NCBI GenBank assembly: GCA_902797675.1
Contig: CADBTR010000074.1
Coordinates: 1-42,593 of the forward strand
Direction of reading: 5' to 3'
From: an uncultured Lachnospiraceae bacterium
Lineage (GTDB): Bacteria; Bacillota; Clostridia; Lachnospirales; Lachnospiraceae
DNA: 42,593 nucleotides
The translations under genes and the position numbers were made by a program. Positions 16,260-25,333 of this stretch are shown in pieces; position 1 is the stretch's first letter; each line of letters starts with the position of its first letter. The notes under the pieces are model-generated. The model saw nothing but the letters and a program-made list of their open reading frames with translations, was not told the DNA's origin and searched no databases.

Positions 16260-18641
16260 ATGGCAAACACAGATTTCAATTCTCAAGAATATCTCGAGAA
16301 ATTAAACGCTTACTGGCGTGCCGCCAACTATCTTGCAGCTGCTCAGCTGTATATGTTGGACAATCCACTTTTACGTGAGCCTCTGACAAGAGACCAGGTA
16401 AAGAAGAAAATCGTAGGTCACTGGGGAACAGTTCCCGGACAGAACTTTGTTTATGCTCACATGAACAGGGCAATCAACAAATATGACTTGGATATGGTAT
16501 TGATCTCCGGTCCCGGTCATGGCGGAAATTTCTTCGTAGCAAACTCTTACCTTGAGGGACACTACAGCGAGATCTATCCGAATGTAAGTCAGGATAAAGA
16601 AGGTATGACCAGACTGTGCAAGCAGTTCTCATTCCCTTGCGGAATTTCCAGCCACGTTGCTCCGGAAACTCCTGGTTCCATCAATGAGGGTGGTGAGCTT
16701 GGTTATTCTATCGCTCATGCTTTTGGTTCCGTATTCGATAATCCGGGATTGATCACAACTGTTATCGTTGGTGATGGCGAGGCCGAGACAGGTCCTCTTG
16801 CTACAGCATGGCATTCCAACAAGTTCCTGAATCCTGCAACAGACGGTGCTGTTCTTCCGATTCTTCACTTAAACGAGTACAAGATCAGCAACCCTACCGT
16901 ATTCTCTCACATTTCTCATGATGAAGTTGAAAGCTTCTTCCATGGTTGCGGATGGGAGCCACACTTTGTAGAGAAGACCGAAGAAGACGATGCAATGGCT
17001 ATGCATAAGAAGATGGCAGAGGCTGTTGATGCCTGTATCGAGCGGATCCTTGCGATCCAGAAAGATGCCCGTGAGAACGGCAACACCAAGAGACCATTCT
17101 GGCCAATGATCGTTATGAGAACACCTAAGGGCTGGACAGGTCCTAAGGTTGTAGACGGCGTAAAGATCGAGGGTTCCTTTAACGCTCATCAGGTGCCGAT
17201 CACAATGGACAAACCGGAACATCTTGATATCTTAAAAGAGTGGCTGTTAAGCTACAAGCCGGAAGAACTCTTTACAGAAGATTATCAGCTGATTCCTGAA
17301 TTAAAGGAGATCGCTCCTAAGGGCGATCACAGAATCTCTGCTAACCCGCATGCAAACGGCGGTTTATTATTAAGAGATCTGCGCACACCTGACTTTACAA
17401 AGTATGGTGTTGATGTAACTGCTCCGGGCGCTGTAAAGGCTCAGGATATGATCGAGCTTGGCGCTTATGTAAGAGATATCTTCAAGTTAAATAAAGAAGC
17501 CCGCAACTTCCGTATCTTCGGACCTGATGAGTCTATGTCAAACAGACTGTATCATGTATTTGAAGAGGAAGAGAGAGTCTGGAACGCAGACATCCTTCCG
17601 AATGATGAGCATATGTCAGTAGACGGACGTATCATGGACGGTTACTTAAGCGAGCATATGTGCGAAGGCTGGTTAGAGGGTTACCTCTTAACAGGTCGTC
17701 ACGGTTTCTTCGCAAGCTACGAGGCATTTATCAGAGTCGTTGACTCTATGTGCGCTCAGCATGCAAAGTGGTTGAAGATCACAACTCCGTTGAACTGGAG
17801 AGCTCCGATCGCCTCCCTGAACCTGATCCTTACTTCAAACGTATGGCAGCAGGATCACAACGGATTTACACATCAGGATCCTGGTTTCCTGGATCATATC
17901 GCTAACAAGAAGGCAGATGTGGTACGTATGTATCTTCCACCAGACGCTAACTGCTTACTTTCCTGCTTCGATCATTGTATCAAGAGCAAGAATTATGTAA
18001 ACGTTATCGTTGCATCCAAACATCCAAGCTTCCAGTGGCTGACCATGGATCAGGCTGTTAAGCATTGTACCCAGGGTGTAAGTATCTGGGAGTGGGCATC
18101 CAACGATCAGGGTCAGGATCCTGATGTTGTAATCGCCTGCTGCGGTGATACACCTACTTTGGAGGCACTTGCTGCAACAACCATCATCAGAGATAATCTG
18201 CCGGATGTTAAGATTCGTTTTGTAAACGTTGTTGACCTTATGAAGCTGACTCCTCATACAGAGCATCCTCATGGTCTGACAGACGCAGAATACAATGCAA
18301 TCTTCACAAAGGATAAGCCGATTGTTTTCGCATTCCATGGCTATCCGACATTGATCCATGAATTGACTTATTTCAGAGAGAATAAGAATCTTCATGTTCA
18401 TGGTTATCATGAGGAAGGTACGATCACAACTCCATTTGATATGAGAGTTCAGAACGAGATCGACCGTTTCCACCTGGTAGAAGATGTGATCAACAGTCTG
18501 CCGCAGGTAGGCAATAAGGGATCTCACCTCATCCAGAAGATGCATGATACCTTAGTAGCTCATAAGCACTACATCGGTACTTACGGAGAAGATCTTCCGG
18601 AAGTTCGCGAGTGGACATGGCATACACCGGAAAGCAAATAA
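16260..18641 (+). CDS. xfp: Xylulose-5-phosphate/fructose-6-phosphate phosphoketolase
   Basis: A thiamine-diphosphate enzyme that cleaves xylulose-5-P (and often fructose-6-P) with phosphate to acetyl-phosphate plus glyceraldehyde-3-P or erythrose-4-P. The 793-residue length is typical. Signatures seen are GHWGTVPG (53-60), SGPGHGGN (83-90), [13 protein letters not shown] (137-149), the ThDP/Mg motif GDGEAETGP (171-179), and the central [12 protein letters not shown] segment. Whether it accepts both sugars cannot be read. It is monocistronic, with a strong ribosome-binding site and a strong terminator. It gives this organism a phosphoketolase route for pentoses, including arabinose released by the arabinanases encoded at 36-42 kb. 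Confidence 0.97.
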   Translation: MANTDFNSQEYLEKLNAYWRAANYLAAAQLYMLDNPLLREPLTRDQVKKKIVGHWGTVPGQNFVYAHMNRAINKYDLDMVLISGPGHGGNFFVANSYLEGHYSEIYPNVSQDKEGMTRLCKQFSFPCGISSHVAPETPGSINEGGELGYSIAHAFGSVFDNPGLITTVIVGDGEAETGPLATAWHSNKFLNPATDGAVLPILHLNEYKISNPTVFSHISHDEVESFFHGCGWEPHFVEKTEEDDAMAMHKKMAEAVDACIERILAIQKDARENGNTKRPFWPMIVMRTPKGWTGPKVVDGVKIEGSFNAHQVPITMDKPEHLDILKEWLLSYKPEELFTEDYQLIPELKEIAPKGDHRISANPHANGGLLLRDLRTPDFTKYGVDVTAPGAVKAQDMIELGAYVRDIFKLNKEARNFRIFGPDESMSNRLYHVFEEEERVWNADILPNDEHMSVDGRIMDGYLSEHMCEGWLEGYLLTGRHGFFASYEAFIRVVDSMCAQHAKWLKITTPLNWRAPIASLNLILTSNVWQQDHNGFTHQDPGFLDHIANKKADVVRMYLPPDANCLLSCFDHCIKSKNYVNVIVASKHPSFQWLTMDQAVKHCTQGVSIWEWASNDQGQDPDVVIACCGDTPTLEALAATTIIRDNLPDVKIRFVNVVDLMKLTPHTEHPHGLTDAEYNAIFTKDKPIVFAFHGYPTLIHELTYFRENKNLHVHGYHEEGTITTPFDMRVQNEIDRFHLVEDVINSLPQVGNKGSHLIQKMHDTLVAHKHYIGTYGEDLPEVREWTWHTPESK

Positions 18642-18662
18642 TTATAAATAAGCCTTTCTGAA

Positions 18663-18697
18663 AACAGGCAGGGAAAAGAATTCCCTGCCTGTTTTTT
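18663..18697 (+). terminator. Strong intrinsic terminator of xfp
   Basis: AACAGGCAGGGAA (18663-18675) pairs perfectly with TTCCCTGCCTGTT (18681-18693) around AAGAA, followed by a run of six Ts (18692-18697). It begins 22 bp after the xfp stop. Confidence 0.95.
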
Positions 18698-18750
18698 ATA
18701 TGTCGCACCTGCGAACAGCTAAAGCACAGCCTCTCGCTCTTCTTGCGGGC

Positions 18751-18803
18751 ATCTAATGCCAGCTTGTGCAAGCACAGCCGACCACTGATGCCCTGTTGCT
18801 ACA
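18751..18803. repeat. Dispersed intergenic repeat, copy 1
   Basis: A 53-bp segment running from ATCTAATGCCAGCTTGTGCA to CCCTGTTGCTACA. It matches copy 2 at 36056-36115 almost base for base. Copy 2 has an extra 8 bp (a partial duplication of CTGTTACA), lacks 1 bp, and has a few substitutions around CAGCCGACCA. Both copies contain GCTTGTGCAAGCACAGC, which can fold back on itself. On the minus strand both begin directly after a terminator hairpin with TGTAGCAACAG. It encodes nothing obvious. It sits between the xfp terminator and the terminator of the minus-strand PBP gene. Confidence 0.75.
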
Positions 18804-18830
18804 AAAAGCGGAAGGTCACTGACCTTCCGC
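18803..18830 (-). terminator. Intrinsic terminator of the PBP gene, overlapping its stop codon
   Basis: GCGGAAGGTCA (18808-18818) pairs with TGACCTTCCGC (18820-18830). On the minus strand the stem is followed by TTTTTG. The PBP stop codon (18816-18818) lies within the stem, so the last codons of the gene form the 5' arm of its terminator. Confidence 0.9.
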
Positions 18831-21164
18831 CTCTGTTTCTTCATCCGGTAATGTAATCGGTTCTGTCGGAACCGGTGTTTCCGGCTCCTGATATTCCGTT
18901 GTAATCGGAATTTGTAATTCTGTGGTTATTTCCTCCGTAACTGCCTCTGTTGTCTCTTCCTCTGCCGTTTTTGTTTCATTTACTACTTCCGTTGTCTGCT
19001 GTGACTGATCGGTATAAATCTCATTTTCCTGTTCTTTCGCAGTAGTTTCCGAAGACTTATGGTCAGAATCCTCAGCGTCATCGCCGGACTCCTCCTGTTC
19101 CTCATCATCCTTCTTCGTGGATTTATCAGAGTCCTCCTCATCATCTTCTTCCCCGGTGTCAAAATAAGACGGAAAATCGATCTCATTTAGCGATTCATGA
19201 AGCTTCTCCATAAAGTCATGCCATGTATAACCGGCAGAATGAACAAGATCGCTGTCAATCTCCTTCGGCATATCATATCCGCACCACACAGCAGTGGTAT
19301 AATACGCGCTATATCCACACAGCCACGTATCTTTATTATCGTTGGTGGTTCCGGTCTTTGCCGCGCAGATTGCCGTATCTACCTGAAAATCTTCTCCCGT
19401 ACCGCTCTTTAACACATCTTTCATACAATCCGTCACCATTCTGGCTGCCTGAGTCTGATAGATCTGCTTTGCGCCGGTCTCATTATTTCCATTATCCAGG
19501 ATCACATTGCCGAAGGAATCCGTAATTTTCTTAATACAGGTCGGATTACGGTAAATTCCGTCATTTTCCAGTGTCGCATAGGCCGCTGCCATCTCGTAAG
19601 TCGAAACACCGTAGGTCATGCCGCCGATGGACATTGCCGGCGTATAATCCTTCGCAACGATGTGTGAAAAATTCATATTTAACAGATAATTGATACACTT
19701 TGCATAACCCATTTCCTCAAATAATTTCCATGGAACGGTATTCTTGGATGTCTTAATTGCCCTGCGGACCGTGATTGATCCGGAATAGACATTCGGCGAA
19801 TTTACCGGTCCGTCTTTGATCTCTGTATCTTTCACAATGCTGTCCGGATCATAATCGCCCTCAAACAGCGGCGCGTAAACCAGAATCGGCTTGATGGACG
19901 ACCCCGGCTGCCTGAAACTCTGATAGGCTCTGTTTAAGGTATAAATCGAACTTTGCTGACTTCTGCCGCCCACAATCGCCGTCACATAACCCGTCCGGTT
20001 ATCAATACAGGTGGCGCTCCCCTGAAATGCCAGCGTACCGTCCTCGCTCAATTCTCCGTTGGAGCTCAGATTATCATCAAGACTTTGCTGCAGCAATCCC
20101 TGAATCCCCATATCAATCGAAGTATAAATCCGATAACCGCCGGTAAAAAGCAGCTGATTACACTCTGTATATTTCTCCGAATATTCTTCATCATAAGCCT
20201 TTTCCTCGGCGTCACTGCCGAAGGAATTCTTAAATTCAAAGCCCTGCAAACGCATCAGCTCTCTCGTTGCCGAATAACGGATAAATGTCTCCGCGTAATT
20301 GCTGTTGATGGTTCTCTCATCCGGACTCAGCGTAATCTCCTCCGCGAGAGCATTGATATAATCCTTCTGTTTGATATATCCCTGCTGATACAGCTGTTTT
20401 AATACGCGATCCCGTCGCTTTAAGGTATTGTCCATATTTACAAAAGGATCATACAAAGTCGGATTATTTGGAATCGAGCAGATAAAAGCAAGCTGTGAAG
20501 TGGTAAGTTCTCCTGCCGATTTACTGAAATACCCCTTTGAGGCCGCTTCCAGACCGTAAAAGCCATTTGCAAAATAAATATCATTGATATAAAATTCCAA
20601 GATCTCATCCTTGGAATATTCTTTTTCCAGCTTCAGCGCAATAAATGCTTCTTTTATTTTCCGCTCTACCGAGACCTCATGACTCAAATAGATATTTCGC
20701 GCCAACTGCTGGGTAATCGTACTTCCTCCCTGGGTTACTTCCCCGTCATTCTGCACGATCGCGACCACAGCCCGTGCCACTGCCATCAGATCCACGCCGG
20801 AATGTTTGTAAAACTTCCTGTCCTCCGTTGTAACAAAGATCTGCCTTGCCATATAAGGAATCTCATCCAGTTTCAGGTAATAAGCATTCTTTGATGAACA
20901 GATTTCGGTAAGTTCATTTCCGTCATTATCATATACAATGGTCGTCAAAGAATCCGTAAACGCCGCTTTTCCCTTCTCATCCACCAGGGCTTCCGCCTGC
21001 TTTTTATACTTCAAAATAATTGATCCGTACTTGATGCCGAAAAATAACATCACAACAAACAAAAGCAGCAATGCTATTTTCATAAAAAACTTTATCTTAT
21101 GCCATACCGTCTTTTTCTTTGACTTCTTCGACCTTCCTTTTTTCTTAACCTGTTTCTTTGCCAA
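18816..21164 (-). CDS. Class A penicillin-binding protein (PBP1A-type transglycosylase/transpeptidase)
   Basis: Polymerises and cross-links peptidoglycan at the outer face of the membrane. The 782-residue protein has a Lys-rich cytoplasmic start, one transmembrane anchor (about 26-48), a GT51 domain with E114 in TTEDRKFYKH and QGGSTITQQ (145-153), and a transpeptidase domain with SxxK (S422-K425 in GSSIKP), SKN (473-475) and KTG (603-605). The C-terminal tail of about 110 residues is disordered and acidic/Thr-rich. Translation starts with TTG at 21164, preceded by AGAGGAAATTGAT; no ATG fits as well. It lies 34 bp after the asparaginase gene and probably shares its promoter. Confidence 0.95.
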   Translation of the reverse strand: MAKKQVKKKGRSKKSKKKTVWHKIKFFMKIALLLLFVVMLFFGIKYGSIILKYKKQAEALVDEKGKAAFTDSLTTIVYDNDGNELTEICSSKNAYYLKLDEIPYMARQIFVTTEDRKFYKHSGVDLMAVARAVVAIVQNDGEVTQGGSTITQQLARNIYLSHEVSVERKIKEAFIALKLEKEYSKDEILEFYINDIYFANGFYGLEAASKGYFSKSAGELTTSQLAFICSIPNNPTLYDPFVNMDNTLKRRDRVLKQLYQQGYIKQKDYINALAEEITLSPDERTINSNYAETFIRYSATRELMRLQGFEFKNSFGSDAEEKAYDEEYSEKYTECNQLLFTGGYRIYTSIDMGIQGLLQQSLDDNLSSNGELSEDGTLAFQGSATCIDNRTGYVTAIVGGRSQQSSIYTLNRAYQSFRQPGSSIKPILVYAPLFEGDYDPDSIVKDTEIKDGPVNSPNVYSGSITVRRAIKTSKNTVPWKLFEEMGYAKCINYLLNMNFSHIVAKDYTPAMSIGGMTYGVSTYEMAAAYATLENDGIYRNPTCIKKITDSFGNVILDNGNNETGAKQIYQTQAARMVTDCMKDVLKSGTGEDFQVDTAICAAKTGTTNDNKDTWLCGYSAYYTTAVWCGYDMPKEIDSDLVHSAGYTWHDFMEKLHESLNEIDFPSYFDTGEEDDEEDSDKSTKKDDEEQEESGDDAEDSDHKSSETTAKEQENEIYTDQSQQTTEVVNETKTAEEETTEAVTEEITTELQIPITTEYQEPETPVPTEPITLPDEETEAEGQ

Positions 21165-21198
21165 ATCAATTTCCTCTTTTCTCTTCAGATTTTGGAAA

Positions 21199-22275
21199 CT
21201 ATTGAAAATCCGTCGTTCTCAACATTTCCTGCCGCAATGAATCCGCAGCGATACAAGTGTCCATGACTTGCACTGTTTTTTCAGATACAGCCGATGCCAG
21301 GCACAGCTTGCAATACGCGGCGATCCCGCTGATCGGCTTCAATACATGAATTCCCGCCGTTTCATATGCTGCCACAGTTTCATAGGTATGTTCTTCCCCG
21401 GGAAGTCCGTACAAAAATGCCGGAATTTTCCTCTCCGCTGCCGCTTTCACAAATCTTTTCAACTGCTCATTCACCGCAAGCGTTCCGGAATGATACGTAT
21501 TCAGAAGAATTGCCGAACAGGAATCCGGCAGATCCGGATAACGCATTCCTACGTATGGATGAATCCACAGGATCCTCCCGTCCTTTTCACAAAAAAACGG
21601 ATCGATCCCTGTGATCTCATCTATCGTATTATAACACATTTCCTGTCGTATATCATCTTTCTTTCTGTGAAGATCTGATGTATTTCTGATGAACTTTCCG
21701 TCCTGTAATCTCCCGAGATAAGAATTTCCCAGGCTTTTTAAATCTGCGCTGTAATTCTCATGGGGAAGCAGTCTCGTCCCCCGATGAAATGTCACATCTT
21801 CTCCCCGGTTGCGATAACTCACCACCACGCCGCTCTCGTACCGTTCACAGATCAGTCTGACTGCCGCCGCAAAATTATCTCTGCCGTTGGCTTTTTCATA
21901 TTGGATCGGATAATCGCTGGAGACAAGCACAATCGGAACGCCCATGTTCCCGAACACATACCCTAAAGCTGCCGCCGTATATTGCAGCGTATCTGTCCCA
22001 TGGGTGATGATCACACCATCAATCTCAGCTTCCCGCAAGACCTCCCTCACGGTACGAATCAGCAGATTCAAATACTTCGGCGCAAGATTTTCGCTTAATA
22101 TCCGATAAGGTTCGCTTATCCGAAAATCAATCCCATACTCTTCCATATCCCGGCGATGCGACGCATAATACCAATCAAGAAGCTGATATCGGCAGGCCGG
22201 ATCCGGCGCGATATAGCCACTTTCCCCGACGCTGCTTCCAATGGTTCCCCCTGTAAAAATCACACTGATCTTCAT
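21199..22275 (-). CDS. L-asparaginase family amidohydrolase
   Basis: Hydrolyses L-asparagine to aspartate and ammonia. The two family signatures are present: TGGTI at 8-12 with the nucleophilic Thr, and HGTDT at 92-96, followed by VLVSSDYPI. At 358 residues with no signal peptide it is probably a cytoplasmic type I-like enzyme. Glutaminase or Glu-tRNA amidotransferase-like activity is less likely but not excluded. The ATG is preceded by GGGGGAGGATAAGC. A consensus promoter lies 48-76 bp upstream, back to back with that of the ferredoxin gene. The PBP gene follows closely, linking aspartate supply and wall synthesis only by position. Confidence 0.88.
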   Translation of the reverse strand: MKISVIFTGGTIGSSVGESGYIAPDPACRYQLLDWYYASHRRDMEEYGIDFRISEPYRILSENLAPKYLNLLIRTVREVLREAEIDGVIITHGTDTLQYTAAALGYVFGNMGVPIVLVSSDYPIQYEKANGRDNFAAAVRLICERYESGVVVSYRNRGEDVTFHRGTRLLPHENYSADLKSLGNSYLGRLQDGKFIRNTSDLHRKKDDIRQEMCYNTIDEITGIDPFFCEKDGRILWIHPYVGMRYPDLPDSCSAILLNTYHSGTLAVNEQLKRFVKAAAERKIPAFLYGLPGEEHTYETVAAYETAGIHVLKPISGIAAYCKLCLASAVSEKTVQVMDTCIAADSLRQEMLRTTDFQ

Positions 22276-22322
22276 GCTTATCCTCCCCCTTCATAATCTG
22301 CCGCTTTTACCTGATTTTGTCA

Positions 22323-22351
22323 ATCATACAACTTTTTTACCGGGAAGTCAA
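22323..22351 (-). promoter_or_regulatory. Promoter of asparaginase-PBP
   Basis: On the minus strand TTGACT (22346-22351), a 17-bp spacer and TATGAT (22323-22328). It is divergent from the ferredoxin promoter, with the two -35 elements 12 bp apart. Confidence 0.75.
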
Positions 22352-22363
22352 CAAAAGTTGCTC

Positions 22364-22392
22364 TTGTAAATTCCGCCGCTTTATATTACAAT
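22364..22392 (+). promoter_or_regulatory. Promoter of the ferredoxin gene
   Basis: TTGTAA (22364-22369), a 17-bp spacer and TACAAT (22387-22392). The ferredoxin start follows 50 bp later with the ribosome-binding site AGGAGGTTATACTT. Confidence 0.7.
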
Positions 22393-22442
22393 GTAGTTGT
22401 ATCATTTTGTAATGAAATACTTATGAATAGGAGGTTATACTT

Positions 22443-22610
22443 ATGGCACACGTTATTTCCGATGAATGCATCAGCTGCGGATCCTGCGCAAGCACATGTC
22501 CTGTAGAGGCTATTGCCGAGGGCGAGAACAAATTCGAGATCAACCCTGATACTTGCGTTGATTGCGGCGCATGTGAAGATGCCTGTCCTGTTGGTGCAAT
22601 TTCCGCATAA
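22443..22610 (+). CDS. 2[4Fe-4S] ferredoxin, clostridial type
   Basis: A 55-residue electron carrier beginning MAHVISDECISCGSC. Two clusters are clear: C9, C12, C15, C19 and C38, C41, C44, C48, each in the pattern CxxCxxCxxxCP, with the usual pseudo-twofold repeat. This is the classical small clostridial ferredoxin used with pyruvate:ferredoxin oxidoreductase, hydrogenase or Rnf; the partner here is not in the window. It has a strong AGGAGG ribosome-binding site, its own promoter and two tandem terminator-like hairpins, so it is a single-gene, probably highly expressed unit. It is too short for common ORF length cut-offs. Confidence 0.97.
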   Translation: MAHVISDECISCGSCASTCPVEAIAEGENKFEINPDTCVDCGACEDACPVGAISA

Positions 22611-22630
22611 GACGGATCTTGCCTCAAAAT

Positions 22631-22662
22631 CCGGTCTGCAAGCCAACTTGCACCGGGTTTTT
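22631..22662 (+). terminator. Terminator of the ferredoxin gene (first hairpin)
   Basis: CCGG-TC-TGCAAG (22631-22642) pairs with CTTGCA-CCGG (22647-22656), with a 2-nt bulge, followed by GTTTTT. It starts 21 bp after the ferredoxin stop. Confidence 0.75.
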
Positions 22663-22681
22663 CGGCTTGTCGCCTTCACAC

Positions 22682-22719
22682 AAAGTCTCCGGATATCCAT
22701 TGGATTCCGGAGACTTTTT
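22682..22719 (+). terminator. Second terminator hairpin between ferredoxin and MerR genes
   Basis: AAAGTCTCCGGA (22682-22693) pairs perfectly with TCCGGAGACTTT (22706-22717). The inner ATCC/GGAT can extend the stem, and a T-run follows on the plus strand. On the minus strand the tail is weaker (TTTGTG), but it may also serve the converging MerR-type gene that ends at 22729. Confidence 0.8.
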
Positions 22720-22728
22720 CTATCTGTT

Positions 22729-23352
22729 TTATTTTTTTCTCGAAAAGAAAAATCTTCTTTTTTTCGGTTCTTCGGTGGCAGCCGCCTCTCTGCTGTTCTT
22801 CTGATAAGATCTGAGCAACTCATCAAACTTGCGGAAATGCTCCTCCTCTTTTGATTCTCTCACCTGCATCAGAATATCCATTTCTTTTACCACCCGGTCG
22901 GATACCCTTGCCGAAACCTGTTTTCCCAGAGTATCATTATTCCCCTGTAATGCCTCCGTAACAATACCGCCGAGGATTTTTCTGAACTGTTCCATCTTTT
23001 CCTCTCTGCTTGCGGCAGATTCCGCTATTCCGGCAGTCTTTACGCCGGTCTCTCCACCGGTCGCACCATCTCTCATTTTCAGATTCTGCACAATCTCCTG
23101 CCTTGGCTCTGCCGGTTCTTTCCCTTCCATCAAATCCGGAATCAGAGGCTTGATCGCCTTCAGAAGATATCCCTGTTCCTTTAATTGTTTAATCCTGCAA
23201 AAAAGCTGTATATATGTTTCCGTATAATAACGATGTCCCATTTCATTTCTGGGAATCTCGATCTCCAATTCCTCCTCCCAGTACCGCAGCACATGTGTTT
23301 CCACATCCACAAGTTTCGCGGCATCTGATATCATGTAATGTTTATCCTCCAT
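22729..23352 (-). CDS. MerR-type HTH protein with coiled-coil region and basic tail
   Basis: A 207-residue protein. The N-terminal 70 residues form a MerR winged-helix: YMISDAAKLVDVETHVLRYWE, then RNEMGHRYYTETYIQLF. A helical region follows (about 110-185), rich in Glu/Lys/Gln. It ends in the basic, aromatic tail KKRRFFFSRKK. No metal- or ligand-binding cysteine set is visible, so it is not a classical metal-sensing MerR. The HTH plus coiled coil plus basic tail recalls RacA-like DNA- and membrane-associated proteins, but that is only analogy. It has its own promoter and converges on the ferredoxin gene. Confidence 0.8.
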   Translation of the reverse strand: MEDKHYMISDAAKLVDVETHVLRYWEEELEIEIPRNEMGHRYYTETYIQLFCRIKQLKEQGYLLKAIKPLIPDLMEGKEPAEPRQEIVQNLKMRDGATGGETGVKTAGIAESAASREEKMEQFRKILGGIVTEALQGNNDTLGKQVSARVSDRVVKEMDILMQVRESKEEEHFRKFDELLRSYQKNSREAAATEEPKKRRFFFSRKK

Positions 23353-23408
23353 TTTCTCTGCTCCCTTCCGGTATATCTCAGTTACAAATCATATTTTGTA
23401 GTGCTTTA

Positions 23409-23437
23409 AGTATAACTTGTCCTGATTTTGAAAGCAA
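23409..23437 (-). promoter_or_regulatory. Probable promoter of the MerR-type gene
   Basis: On the minus strand TTGCTT (23432-23437), a 17-bp spacer and TATACT (23409-23414), about 57 bp before the start. The 158-bp gap to the dnaB stop holds no clear terminator for dnaB. Confidence 0.6.
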
Positions 23438-23510
23438 GAAAAGCGGCGCAGATATTACATACATTTTACAAAAGTACGATTATACGCCTGTTTATCAACT
23501 GCCGTACCCT

Positions 23511-24845
23511 CTACTTGCTGAGATTACCGAACTGAGTATATTGCGGTCTCCATACAAGCTCCACGGTTCCTACCGGACCGTTTCTCTGTTTTGCCACGAT
23601 AATTTCCGCAATATTCTTCTTCTCCGATTCTTTATTATAATAATCGTCACGATAAATAAACATCACAACGTCCGCATCCTGCTCAATCGCTCCCGACTCA
23701 CGAAGATCCGAAAGCATCGGGCGCTTGTCCTCTCTCTGTTCTACCGCTCTGGACAACTGAGACAAAGCGAGCACCGGAACATTCAGCTCTCTTGCCAATG
23801 CCTTTAAAGAACGGGAGATATCGGACACCTCCTGCTGCCTGCTGGCATTGGACTTTCCGCTGCTTCCGGACATCAGCTGCAAATAGTCGATAATGATCAC
23901 TCCCAGATTCATCTCCATCTTAAACTTTCTGCATTTGGAGCGGAGTTCCGTAATGGAAATACTTGGCGTATCATCGATAATCAGATTGGAATTGCCGATA
24001 ATATCGGCGCTTTCAATCAACCGCTCCCAGTCACTGTCCTCCAGCTTACCGTTTCGCAATACTTGGGCGTCCACTTTGGATTCCAGCGCAAAAAGACGGT
24101 TTACTAATTGCTCTTTGCTCATCTCCAGACTGAAAATGGCTGTCGTCACATTGTCCCGAAAGGCCATATGCTGCGCCAGATTTAAGACAAATGCCGTCTT
24201 TCCCATAGACGGTCTTGCCGCTATCAGGATCAGATCTGAAGGCTGCATGCCGGAAGTCTGATAATCCAGATCGATAAATCCGGTGGAAATTCCGGTAATA
24301 CTGCCACTTTGCTTAGAAGCCGCCTCAATCCTCTCCAACGCGTTGATCACCACCTGCCGGATAGGAACGAAATCGCCGCCGCCCCTGCTCTGCATAAGCT
24401 GAAAAACCTTTTTCTCCGTCATATCCATCAAGTCTTCTACGGAATCCGTTCCCGCATAGCAGTGGGCTGTTATCTCCTCCGTTGTACGTATCAATTTCCT
24501 CATCAAAGACTTTTCCCTGACGATCTGCGCATAATGCTTCACATTGGCAGAAATCGGAATAGAAGCCACAATTTCACGTATCACGTCAATGCCCGCCACT
24601 TCCTCCGGTACCCCGTCTTCTTTCAGCCGTTCCTGCAACGTCACCAGATCCACCGGTTTATTTTCCTGATTCAGTTCCCACATCGCATGAAACAACAAAC
24701 CGTACTGTTTTCCGTAGAAATCCTCCTGCGCTAAGATCTCCAGAGCAGCCTCCACCGCATCTCGATCCATGATCATGGAGCCGATAACCGCCTGTTCCGC
24801 CTCAAGATTATGGGGCATCGTTTTCTTGATCAATGCTTCATCCAT
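23511..24845 (-). CDS. dnaB: Replicative DNA helicase DnaB
   Basis: The hexameric helicase of the replication fork. The 444-residue protein has an N-terminal helical domain beginning MPHNLEAEQAVIGSM, a RecA-like core with Walker A ARPSMGKT (210-217), Walker B IIIDYLQLM, ALSQLSR, and the arginine-finger region MLSDLRESGAIEQDADVV. ATG at 24845 is chosen over TTG at 24857 because GAGGGATAAG places a ribosome-binding site before it. It starts one base after the rplI stop, so the two are translationally coupled, the same rplI-helicase order as in Bacillus. The helicase loader DnaI-like gene is 9 kb away on the other strand. Confidence 0.97.
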   Translation of the reverse strand: MDEALIKKTMPHNLEAEQAVIGSMIMDRDAVEAALEILAQEDFYGKQYGLLFHAMWELNQENKPVDLVTLQERLKEDGVPEEVAGIDVIREIVASIPISANVKHYAQIVREKSLMRKLIRTTEEITAHCYAGTDSVEDLMDMTEKKVFQLMQSRGGGDFVPIRQVVINALERIEAASKQSGSITGISTGFIDLDYQTSGMQPSDLILIAARPSMGKTAFVLNLAQHMAFRDNVTTAIFSLEMSKEQLVNRLFALESKVDAQVLRNGKLEDSDWERLIESADIIGNSNLIIDDTPSISITELRSKCRKFKMEMNLGVIIIDYLQLMSGSSGKSNASRQQEVSDISRSLKALARELNVPVLALSQLSRAVEQREDKRPMLSDLRESGAIEQDADVVMFIYRDDYYNKESEKKNIAEIIVAKQRNGPVGTVELVWRPQYTQFGNLSK

Positions 24846-24846
24846 C

Positions 24847-25293
24847 TTATCCCTCAATAACCTTTACATTCATCTTTGCTGTCACCTGTTTATGCAACCG
24901 GATCTGGATCACATGGGTCCCAAGGGAACGGATCGGTTCATCAAGAACGATTTTTTTCTTATCAATATCAAAATCCAATTGTTTCTTTGCCTCCTGGGCA
25001 ATTTCCTTGGATGAGATCGAGCCGAAAGTTCTTCCGCCCTCACCGGATTTCATCTTCACCACAATCGTGCTTTTCTCCAGAACGCCTGCAAATTCCCTGG
25101 CTTCCTCCAACTTCTGCTGTGCGATCTTTTCTTCATTTGCCTTATGCAATTTCAGATCGTTCAGATTTTTGGCATTTGCCTCCAATCCAAGTTTCTTCGG
25201 TATAATATAATTTCTGGCATAGCTGTCATTTACCTTCACCAGTTCGCCTTTTTTCCCAAGACTTTTCACATCCTGTGTCAAGATTACTTCCAT
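24847..25293 (-). CDS. rplI: Ribosomal protein L9
   Basis: A 148-residue 50S protein bL9, beginning [17 protein letters not shown] and followed by the signature [19 protein letters not shown]. The central helix (about 50-75) and C-terminal domain are complete. The start follows AAAGGAGATATTGCAAAA. It lies between gdpP (40 bp upstream) and dnaB (1 bp downstream), the conserved Firmicutes order gdpP-rplI-dnaB. Confidence 0.98.
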   Translation of the reverse strand: MEVILTQDVKSLGKKGELVKVNDSYARNYIIPKKLGLEANAKNLNDLKLHKANEEKIAQQKLEEAREFAGVLEKSTIVVKMKSGEGGRTFGSISSKEIAQEAKKQLDFDIDKKKIVLDEPIRSLGTHVIQIRLHKQVTAKMNVKVIEG

Positions 25294-25333
25294 TTTTGCA
25301 ATATCTCCTTTCCGCAGCCATGATCGCGCCGTC

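Noticed and set aside
17955..18545. Minus-strand frame of 196 codons inside xfp
   Set aside because: It is a shadow of the highly conserved phosphoketolase coding region without its own start signals.
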